This document shows positions 8,155 to 14,380 of a stretch of 22,585 bases of DNA, piece by piece (the first letter of the stretch is position 1; every line of letters begins with the position of its first letter). The notes beneath the pieces are model-generated. The model was given only the letters and a program-made list of their open reading frames with translations, had not been told where the DNA came from and searched no databases. The position numbers and the translations under genes are program-made. Origin of the DNA: Hondaea fermentalgiana (taxonomy: Eukaryota > Sar > Bigyra > Thraustochytrida > Thraustochytriidae). Where the stretch lies: contig NPFB01000037.1 of assembly GCA_014084085.1 (NCBI GenBank), positions 149,208 to 171,792 of the forward strand, given 5' to 3'.

Positions 8155-10674
8155 TCAACGTCTGTATGTTAACCACGAGGGCAAGCTGTCTTTCCCTGTG
8201 CCACGAGATTCGACCAAAATTGAGCCTTTTCCCTGCATCCAAAAGTCAGCTGACCTCAACAAACTTGTGAGGCGCCGGTTCCACGGACTATAGTACGCCT
8301 CAAGCATAGCGCGTGTCTCGCGGCGCATCAAGCTTTTGTGAGACGGGTGGAATGCTTTACTACGGTTGTTGACGACCCAATACCCATTACTTGCACGCAC
8401 CGGCGAATACTTGAAAGGCTCAAGATCCTTGACAGCTTCATCCATAGGCTGCAAAGCGCCGATTGGCCTGGAAGCAAACTCTTCAACAGCACGTAGCGTT
8501 GCATCTGGCGCTGAGCGAAAGGTTTCTGCAAAGAGGACGAGGATTTGATGATCGGAAAAGGCCCGTTGCCATCTTGCGAGGTGCTCTGCATAATGGCCAA
8601 CGCGAAGTGCACGATAAAGTTCGACGTCTTCAACATCATGCTCGCCAAGAATCCCCGCTTCGGACTGTGCGCTCTGTATTGGGTCCTGGCGCCGGCTGAG
8701 CATGCGCTCGAGTTTGTGCGAAAGCTTGGCCTCGGAGCAGCGCGAGTTTACCGACGCCAAGTTGCGAACGCACATCTGAAAGTAGCTGGAGTGGAATCGG
8801 TCCACGGGATTGCGAAGAATGAAAACGATCTTCACGTGGGGCATGACTCGCATGACATCCATCGGGTGAGCCAAATCAAAGTACGCCGGTGACTTGTCAA
8901 AGACGAGCCGGCGTTCCAGCATTTGTGCAAAGTTGAGATGACCCAGCGTTGCGTACAGATACCAAGATCGAGACTCGTGCGCGGTCTCATTCCATGCAAA
9001 GATATTACGCACAGTGCCAACACGTCGGTCATCTTTGACTGCCTGGCCGATTTCTTTCATGCGTTTGTCACGAAAATGACGGCACGAGGGTCGGTCTTTC
9101 CCAGCCCCTCTTCCTGTGCAGTCAAAGTAATGCGTTTCCATGCCCCCATCTTGCCTGCGAAAGTTCGTATTCTCATCGAGCCAAATTCCCATCTCTGCTG
9201 TCCCAGCTTTTTGTACGCCTGCAATGATGAGTTGCGGCAAGCAAGACACCACGGCTACGTTGACCTGCTTCATGCGATTCGAAGGCCCGCGATCTTTAGC
9301 AGAGACGCCGCGCTCCTTTGGCCAGCATGATCCAGCATCGATGAAGCGCTCCATGCCTGGACAGAGAGCTACTTTGTCAAGAATGGGCTCTGAAAATCCA
9401 ACGCTCTTTTGTGCAAGAAAAAGAATCTCCGCTACCTCTTCTGCAAGTCTCTTGTGCACGATAAGACTTCTCTGCCACAAGGGTCGCGTGACCGGTGAGT
9501 CTGTTTGCGCAAAGAGAGCACTCATGCCAAAGTCCACATTACCAATGAGAGGTTTTCGGCCAGGTGGAGCTTGCCCATCTTCGTCTCGCAAGCGCGGCTC
9601 CAAGACGCGCGCTTTCACAATGCGCACGTTTTCGGGAAGACGCGCCAGCGAGGGAATCAATGCAGCCCAAAGGGAAGCACGCTGCAGCACTCGCGTCTCC
9701 ACGATTGTGCAGGGAAGGCAGTCGTGGCCCGCCGGCAAACTAATCCGCGTGACCATCCAATTCTTGAATTCGCATGTCGGTCGAGCCCATGCCGTTGACT
9801 GCTGTTTCCTCTCAAGGCAAACATTGTCGATGCGATCTTCATCGACAAAAAAGGGAAAGACATGTTCAAGCGCGTGGGTTAGCGCTGCACGGAAAGCCGT
9901 GTTCATGCCTTCGTCCGCAGCGATGAGGACTTGAACATTGGAAGCGCTTCCAACTCGCTTTTCTAATGCTTCCAGCAGAAAGGGCACGAGGAGAATCAAG
10001 CTTGGAGCATCCAATACGACCGGTCGAAGGTCATTGCTTGCAATGTTGCCGTGGGAGGAAGCGCCGGCGGATTGAAAGACAAGACTTGCGACCTCGTCGA
10101 GAACATCTCGGCCTCTGGTGCGAAGATTCGAATCCATCGTTTCGTTGGTGATCACGTAATCAGGGCGCCGCATGACTCGAGCTACGTCGATGCCAAGCTC
10201 GCTCACTTTTGGGAGAAGACCCGCATCATCGAGGCTAGCTCTGATCCAATCTTTGTGCGCGGGATCATCGAGATATGCTTCGAGGGCCGACGCTTCGAGT
10301 GTGAGCAGCACTTTTACGGAGGCCATGTTGTTGGACTGTAGATTGTCTGCGCTGACATCGTCGGTCCTGCTCGCGCTCATCCCTCCTTCTTCCACAGAAG
10401 AGGGCGAGGCGATGATGCCCCAGTCTTTCGCGGACATTGCCGGCATGGCCACGGAGCTGGCCAAGCCCTCGAGGGGCTCTAAAACTTTCTCCCACGGAAC
10501 GGGCTGTCTCTGCACCGCGATGACGACCCCGGCCCAGCACAAGGCGACGAGGATCGTTCGCACGAGCCGCGACCTCGGGGCCTGCCGCCACAGCGGCGCA
10601 AGCGCGCCTGGGCTCGCCGACGCGGGGCTGCTGCCACCCGTGCGGGATGGCCGCCGCGCCGGCCCATTCGCCAT
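8155..10674 (-). CDS. Type II membrane sulfotransferase, heparan-sulfate-sulfotransferase-like, with unrecognised N-terminal region
   Basis: The 839-residue product is a predicted Golgi enzyme that moves sulfate from PAPS to a glycan or other lumenal acceptor. A short basic cytosolic tail precedes a single membrane anchor at about 39-54. The sulfotransferase domain spans about 480-800. The 5'-phosphosulfate loop is GVQKAGT (486-492). Next comes METHYFD, with the Glu that serves as catalytic base in HS N- and 3-O-sulfotransferases. KSPAYF follows, and the 3'-phosphate motif is RNPVDRFHS, with R621 and S629 at the canonical spacing. Residues about 110-430 form a second, cysteine-containing folded-looking region that I do not recognise. 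The product is over twice the length of most HS sulfotransferases. The start at 10674 has A at -3 and G at +4 and lies just before the anchor. Acceptor substrate is not predictable. Confidence 0.85.
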   Translation of the reverse strand: MANGPARRPSRTGGSSPASASPGALAPLWRQAPRSRLVRTILVALCWAGVVIAVQRQPVPWEKVLEPLEGLASSVAMPAMSAKDWGIIASPSSVEEGGMSASRTDDVSADNLQSNNMASVKVLLTLEASALEAYLDDPAHKDWIRASLDDAGLLPKVSELGIDVARVMRRPDYVITNETMDSNLRTRGRDVLDEVASLVFQSAGASSHGNIASNDLRPVVLDAPSLILLVPFLLEALEKRVGSASNVQVLIAADEGMNTAFRAALTHALEHVFPFFVDEDRIDNVCLERKQQSTAWARPTCEFKNWMVTRISLPAGHDCLPCTIVETRVLQRASLWAALIPSLARLPENVRIVKARVLEPRLRDEDGQAPPGRKPLIGNVDFGMSALFAQTDSPVTRPLWQRSLIVHKRLAEEVAEILFLAQKSVGFSEPILDKVALCPGMERFIDAGSCWPKERGVSAKDRGPSNRMKQVNVAVVSCLPQLIIAGVQKAGTAEMGIWLDENTNFRRQDGGMETHYFDCTGRGAGKDRPSCRHFRDKRMKEIGQAVKDDRRVGTVRNIFAWNETAHESRSWYLYATLGHLNFAQMLERRLVFDKSPAYFDLAHPMDVMRVMPHVKIVFILRNPVDRFHSSYFQMCVRNLASVNSRCSEAKLSHKLERMLSRRQDPIQSAQSEAGILGEHDVEDVELYRALRVGHYAEHLARWQRAFSDHQILVLFAETFRSAPDATLRAVEEFASRPIGALQPMDEAVKDLEPFKYSPVRASNGYWVVNNRSKAFHPSHKSLMRRETRAMLEAYYSPWNRRLTSLLRSADFWMQGKGSILVESRGTGKDSLPSWLTYRR

Positions 10675-11100
10675 CGTCGCTCACGAGCGGCCTGCTTGCT
10701 CGCCGCTCGCCCAACCCGGGGCAGGGCTGTCGACGCGCGAGCAGACGCGCGCCGAGCCCGGGAGCGAGGCCCTTGGGGCTTTGGCGTACGGGTCGCGTGC
10801 TCCAAGCGAGGCTCGAGCTCGCCTCACCACACTGTCCCCTTCAAGTCCCCATCGTTACTACCCAGACTGTGTGTACTTGTAGGCCTGGTCCCGAAAGCGC
10901 GCCGCCAGCCGACTGCAGCGCGAACAGGGGGACCAACTGGTGGGCGCAAGACTCTCGAGCACGCGGGGCCGAATGCCCTTGATGGTCGTTGCATGGCTGA
11001 CGGATAAGGGAAAAGGTTTCTCGAGCAGGTGCTATTGACAGGGGCGCCAAGGAGGGGCTCAGTGAACAATGAAAATGCGAAATATCAAGGCTTTCTTACT
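10675..11100 (-). other. Spacer between SET gene stop and sulfotransferase start
   Basis: These 426 bases are GC-rich near the sulfotransferase start and more balanced towards 11000-11100. They should contain the 3' UTR of the SET gene and the promoter of the sulfotransferase. The frames open here on both strands are mostly extensions of shadows of the sulfotransferase coding region. No RNA gene or repeat was seen. Confidence 0.5.
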
Positions 11101-12189
11101 TTACTGAGCTTGCTGGATAGCGATGCGAGGTCCCTTGGAGGACGAGGTCTCTGATCTGGCCATGAAGTTGCCAAAGTCGTCGTCGCTTGAGACGAAGCCG
11201 TACCGAAAGAGGCGCTCTCTGCCTGGCATGGCGCCATAGTCAATGAGAATCTCCTCGTCAGCGTCAACGGGGCGTGTGACGCGGAGCACAGCACCAGAAG
11301 GCCCAGAAAGATCGCCCGAGCAGTCGGCGAGCCAGGATGTTGGTCGGTCCGCTGCGGCAGGAAAGACAATTTCCGCGTTAGGGACATCAGAGTGGTTGAC
11401 AAAGTCAAAACCTGGAAGGATGGCCAAATCTCCAAGGGACTTGGCAAGAGTCGGGTCGATGGCGTCGTAGTTCTCCATTTGACGCAGATCCATGCTGCGA
11501 CTGAGGACAAGAGAGAGCTCTTCACGAAAGAGCTCTCCAAAGGGCCAGTTCTGCTTTTGGGAATCGCCACGGCCCCAAAGGAAGCTGGCACCCTCTGCCT
11601 CGACAATCTGAAGCGCATCAATGAGGTCGTCACCGAGTGCTTCACTAAAGGTTTCAAAAAGCCTGTCGTACTGTTTTGTTTCGGCAAGAACCTTTTCCAT
11701 GTCCTCGGACGAAAGGAAGTCCTTTAGCGCCGGGGAAAGAAGCGAGCTCAAATTGCTGGTTGTTTGATAGGCACCGTTGCCGGGGCAGCATTCGGGCAAG
11801 TCCTTCGCCCACGTCGACCAGTGCTCCGATGCGAATCCGAGGCCTTCGGACCTGCGCTCCATCCACAAGAGAAGAGCAAGCTCGAGCATGTCAAAAGTGA
11901 CCGGTTTGGCCTCGCGCAAGGGCTGGTAGCCCTGCAGAGCGTCCGCGGCGAATCTCACGAGCGGATTCTTCGACCTTTCCACGACATTGGCCGCGCTAAA
12001 GACGTCGTCTGCGTGCACGAACCCCACGCACTTGCCCTCCTCCACGCGCTTCTGCGCGAAGACGCCGAGCTCCGCCTGGCCGGCCTTGGGGAAGAGGTGC
12101 CCGCCGATGACCCTTCCCGCGTTCGTCGCGCCGCGCGAGCTTTCCCGCACCTCGACGGCGTGCGAGAGCGCCCGTCTCCACCACGCCAT
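11101..12189 (-). CDS. SET-domain protein methyltransferase, SETD3/Rubisco-LSMT type
   Basis: The 362-residue product resembles the split-SET family that includes Rubisco large-subunit methyltransferase, SETD3 and SETD6. These enzymes transfer methyl groups from S-adenosylmethionine to lysine or histidine of non-histone proteins. The N-terminal half has the SET opening (GHLFPKAGQAELGVFAQKRV). The catalytic half has LPGFDFVNHSDVPNA, the counterpart of the family's asparagine-histidine SAM-binding motif, and then DEEILIDYGAMPGRERLFRYGFV, containing the conserved tyrosine and the family's ELL-x-YGF-like end. Little of a C-terminal LSMT substrate-binding domain remains, so the protein is short for the family. 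The frame stays open to 12525, but that extension reads through poly-A tracts and the tRNA-Sec gene. MAWWRRAL at 12189 is therefore the sensible start. The target is unknown. Confidence 0.85.
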   Translation of the reverse strand: MAWWRRALSHAVEVRESSRGATNAGRVIGGHLFPKAGQAELGVFAQKRVEEGKCVGFVHADDVFSAANVVERSKNPLVRFAADALQGYQPLREAKPVTFDMLELALLLWMERRSEGLGFASEHWSTWAKDLPECCPGNGAYQTTSNLSSLLSPALKDFLSSEDMEKVLAETKQYDRLFETFSEALGDDLIDALQIVEAEGASFLWGRGDSQKQNWPFGELFREELSLVLSRSMDLRQMENYDAIDPTLAKSLGDLAILPGFDFVNHSDVPNAEIVFPAAADRPTSWLADCSGDLSGPSGAVLRVTRPVDADEEILIDYGAMPGRERLFRYGFVSSDDDFGNFMARSETSSSKGPRIAIQQAQ

Positions 12190-12384
12190 CGCGCCGCCGC
12201 CGCCCCGTCTCGCGTCTCCCGCGCGCCGCCGCTGCAGCAGGTCTTGCCCGCGCCGCTCAAGTTTGCAATCTGCGGCCGCGGAGCCCAAGCAGGCAGGCCC
12301 AAGAAGAAGAAGAAGAAAAAGGAAAAAAAAAAAAAAGGCGCAGCAAGGGAAGAAAGGAGGAGAAAACGAGAGATAAAAAAAAAT
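12190..12384 (-). other. SET gene leader with A-rich tract
   Basis: Between the SET start and the tRNA-Sec 3' end lies very GC-rich sequence (12190-12290). It is followed on the plus strand by an AAG/A-rich run at about 12301-12336 and the A9 run at 12375-12383. In the minus direction these are T/CTT tracts, probably the SET promoter and leader together with the pol III stop of the tRNA gene. Confidence 0.5.
12375..12383 (-). terminator. RNA polymerase III terminator (T9)
   Basis: On the minus strand the tRNA-Sec ends in its discriminator G, one A follows, and then a run of nine T. An oligo-T tract directly after the mature 3' end is the standard pol III stop. Confidence 0.85.
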
Positions 12385-12471
12385 CGGGACCGAGGAGGAG
12401 TCGAACCTCTGACGCGCGAACGTCCACCAGGTTTGAAGCCTGGCCTCCCTACCGAGGAAGGTCACGCTCCC
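12385..12471 (-). tRNA. tRNA-Sec: Selenocysteine tRNA (anticodon TCA)
   Basis: The 87-base gene has the length and shape of eukaryotic tRNA-Sec. It has a 9-pair acceptor (GGGAGCGTG with CTCGGTCCC), including a T-T mismatch at pair 8, which is also found in vertebrate tRNA-Sec, and a G-G mismatch at pair 5. A 6-pair D stem (CCTTCC/GGGAGG) has a short loop. The anticodon arm is CCAGG-CTTCAAA-CCTGG, with TCA complementary to plus bases 34-36 of the 12400 block (12434-12436). A long variable arm (GACG...CGTC) and a 4-pair T stem (GAGG-TTCGACT-CCTC) follow, giving the 9/4 acceptor/T geometry. The discriminator is G and no CCA is encoded. This tRNA is charged with Ser and converted to Sec, and it decodes UGA in selenoprotein mRNAs, so the organism should make selenoproteins. 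It lies between the divergent SET and AspH genes. Confidence 0.93.
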
Positions 12472-12477
12472 ACGAGG

Positions 12478-12518
12478 TCCGGGTCCTAGGCGCGGCGGTA
12501 GCTGAAGCCTAGTCCCGG
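12478..12518 (-). other. Strong hairpin immediately upstream of tRNA-Sec
   Basis: Read on the minus strand, CCGGG-A-CTAGGC, a 15-base loop, GCCTAG-GA-CCCGG can form 11 base pairs with a small A/GA internal loop. It ends about six bases before the tRNA-Sec 5' end. It could be a structured 5' leader, a separate small RNA or a chance GC-rich fold. Confidence 0.5.
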
Positions 12519-12525
12519 GCAGCAC

Positions 12526-12545
12526 CCCGGCGAGGGGACGCCGGG
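12526..12545. repeat. Perfect 7-base inverted repeat beside the TATA element
   Basis: CCCGGCG and CGCCGGG are separated by six bases and abut the TATATAAG element. The repeat could be a regulatory site or part of a longer transcript's fold. Confidence 0.55.
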
Positions 12546-12553
12546 CTTATATA
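12546..12553 (-). promoter_or_regulatory. TATA box (TATATAAG) between tRNA-Sec and the AspH gene
   Basis: A consensus TATATAAG reads on the minus strand; the plus strand reads CTTATATA, a weaker match. Animal tRNA-Sec genes use an upstream TATA near -30, but here it ends 75 bases before the mature tRNA. It could start a leader-containing tRNA-Sec precursor near 12520, or serve the plus-strand AspH gene whose ATG is 142 bases away. Confidence 0.5.
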
Positions 12554-12694
12554 CTGCCGGCACGTGCCGCAACGGCAGCAGGGCCTTGGAAGACAGACAT
12601 TCGCGCGCAGTACTGCATCGTCGCGGCGGTCCCCGACGCGCGCGCGGGAGCGAGACGCTACGAGGTGGGTGGCAAGAGCACGCTGCGCGCCGCG

Positions 12695-13936
12695 ATGAGC
12701 GCGAATGAGAGAGAGCCTGCGGCGGAAGTCGCGGCAAAAGTTGCGGCGAAAGTTGCGGCCGGACGAGAAGCTGGAAACGACGACGAAGGGCGCAAACGGA
12801 AAGAAGAAGAAAACGTTGCCGAGGACGCCGACGAGAAAGACGGAAAGGACGAGAAAGCCAACGATGGCAACGAGGGAGAAGAGGAGAATGGAGATGATGC
12901 AAAGGTGCTGGGAAAAGTGGAGCAGGTGCTCGTCGAAGAGTTCGGGCTCGCAGCCTTTGGAAAGGTGATCGTGCAGAAGTGGCTCAAGAAAATGGCGCAG
13001 GATCCGCGCGGCCTGGAGCATGTCCGAGACTGGTTCCTGCTCTTACTTAATGGTCGAAGACCCGCAAAAGAGACCATTTCAACATGGCAGTGGGGCTGTC
13101 CTGACATTGTGCCAGGGCTGACGGCGCGTCCCTTTTGGGATGCCAAAAGGAGTATTCTACCTTTTCTCAACGAACTCGAAGCGAAAACGGATGTCGTCGC
13201 GGATGAATTGAGGCGCATGCAAGGGAAACCCGTCTTTCAGCCATACCGCGCACCAACTTGGGCGAATCCTGCGCGCCAAGCTCCGGACGGCATCGGAAGC
13301 CTTGGGCACACCTCGGGAGACTGGGATGTGTGCTACCTATTTTTGCACAACGTTGACTTCAAGGACAACCTTGCACTTTTCCCAGAGACGGCATCGCTCA
13401 TCAAGAGTATTCCTGGATGGTACAAGCACGCATTTTTTTCTGTCTTGGCGCCCGACACACATATTGCTCAGCACCACGGGCCGACCAATAAAAAGCTGCG
13501 CGTGCACCTCCCGCTCGTGGTTCCACCGGGGGAATGCAGTGGAATTCGCGTTGGACCAGAAAAACGGATTTTTGAACGAGGCAATTGTCTCGTGTTCGAT
13601 GACTCTTTTGAGCACGAAGCCTGGAACGCCCATCCCTCTCAAGCGCGCATTTGTCTGATTCTGGATATTTGGCACCCAGATCTCAGCGAGCAAGAGGTCA
13701 ATCTGCTACGTTTTCTTGAAAAGGCTAAAATGCATCGCGCAAAACGACTTTGTGCCGCTCATCAGGCTTCATCCGTTGATGCTGAGCAGGCCTCGGGTGG
13801 CGAGGATGAGAACAATGTTGGGAATAATGGTGATGCTGGTTGCACAGTGCCTGTGCTTCCCGAAAACGAAAACTTTTACGCCTTGTTGGAGCGCACCAAA
13901 GCCATGCGTAAGAGCGCAAATCTCTCTGTTCCATGA
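12695..13936 (+). CDS. Aspartyl/asparaginyl beta-hydroxylase family dioxygenase (AspH-like)
   Basis: This 413-residue protein is a 2-oxoglutarate- and Fe(II)-dependent dioxygenase of the AspH family, whose animal members hydroxylate Asp/Asn in EGF-like domains in the ER. The catalytic domain (about 145-360) opens with CPDIVPGLTARPFWD and includes FFSVLAPDTHIAQHHGPTN, with H260 as first metal ligand (H679 of human AspH by motif). Then comes KLRVHLPLVVPP, which binds 2-oxoglutarate, and LVFDDSFEHEAW, with H307 as the second histidine. As usual for the family there is no third, acidic ligand. Residues 1-80 are charged and Ala/Glu/Lys-rich, with no signal peptide or membrane anchor, so a cytosolic location and a substrate other than EGF domains are possible. 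The first ATG is used; an open extension back to 12665 begins with GTG. The last 35 codons are the first unit of a tandem repeat. Confidence 0.9.
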   Translation: MSANEREPAAEVAAKVAAKVAAGREAGNDDEGRKRKEEENVAEDADEKDGKDEKANDGNEGEEENGDDAKVLGKVEQVLVEEFGLAAFGKVIVQKWLKKMAQDPRGLEHVRDWFLLLLNGRRPAKETISTWQWGCPDIVPGLTARPFWDAKRSILPFLNELEAKTDVVADELRRMQGKPVFQPYRAPTWANPARQAPDGIGSLGHTSGDWDVCYLFLHNVDFKDNLALFPETASLIKSIPGWYKHAFFSVLAPDTHIAQHHGPTNKKLRVHLPLVVPPGECSGIRVGPEKRIFERGNCLVFDDSFEHEAWNAHPSQARICLILDIWHPDLSEQEVNLLRFLEKAKMHRAKRLCAAHQASSVDAEQASGGEDENNVGNNGDAGCTVPVLPENENFYALLERTKAMRKSANLSVP

Positions 13937-14345
13937 TGACGATGACCCTGATGTTAAATGGTGAGAAGATCGAGCAGGTAGCACACAGTGCCTGTGCTTC
14001 GCATAAGCGTTAACGTTCGCGCCTTGCAAGATCAAATGTAAGAGCGCAAATCCCTCTATTCCATAGTGACGACGATGCCAAGAAGAATGGTGGCAAGAAC
14101 ATGCTGGTCGCACACAGAGTCTATCTTGCCCGAGAACGAAGATTTTTACGCCTTGTTGGTGCGCACCAAAGCCATTCGCAAGAACGCAGATCTCTCTTCT
14201 CCATATTGACGACAATGCCAAGCGGTGATGCTGGCAGCACACAAAGCTTGTGGTTCGCGAAAGCGTAAACGTTCGCGCCTTGCAAGGCCATGCGCAAGAG
14301 CGCAAATCTCTCAATTCTATGATGACAACGAGCATATGATGTTGA
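13831..14345. repeat. Four-unit degenerate tandem repeat derived from the AspH 3' end
   Basis: Four related units of about 120-140 bases run in tandem at about 13831-13970, 13971-14098, 14099-14225 and 14226-14345. Each has, in order, a GCTGG(T/C)-GCACA start, a CTTGCGCC/CTTTTACGCC middle, AAGAGCGCAAATCTCTC near the end and a CCATGATGACGA-like tail. Units 1 and 3 share CTTGTTGGxGCGCACCAAAGCCAT. Units 2 and 4 instead share TAACGTTCGCGCCTTGCAAG. The array is thus A-B-A-B, as if a dimer of about 260 bases was duplicated. Unit 1 encodes the last 35 residues and stop of the AspH-like protein; the other three lie in the spacer or 3' UTR. Confidence 0.85.
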
Positions 14346-14380
14346 TGATGATAATGTTATACAATGGTGTCTACCACACG

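Noticed and set aside
9140..10882. Long plus-strand open frames (9140-9934 and 10172-10882) opposite the sulfotransferase
   Set aside because: They are antisense shadows of a well-supported gene, with no motif. GC-rich codon use on one strand readily leaves the other open.
12190..12525. N-terminal extension of the SET protein up to 12525
   Set aside because: It reads through poly-A/T tracts and the tRNA-Sec gene and produces low-complexity Phe/Leu sequence.
13937..14345. CRISPR-like array
   Set aside because: Units are about 130 bases, diverged and without unique spacers between identical repeats. They are tandem duplications of a gene end.
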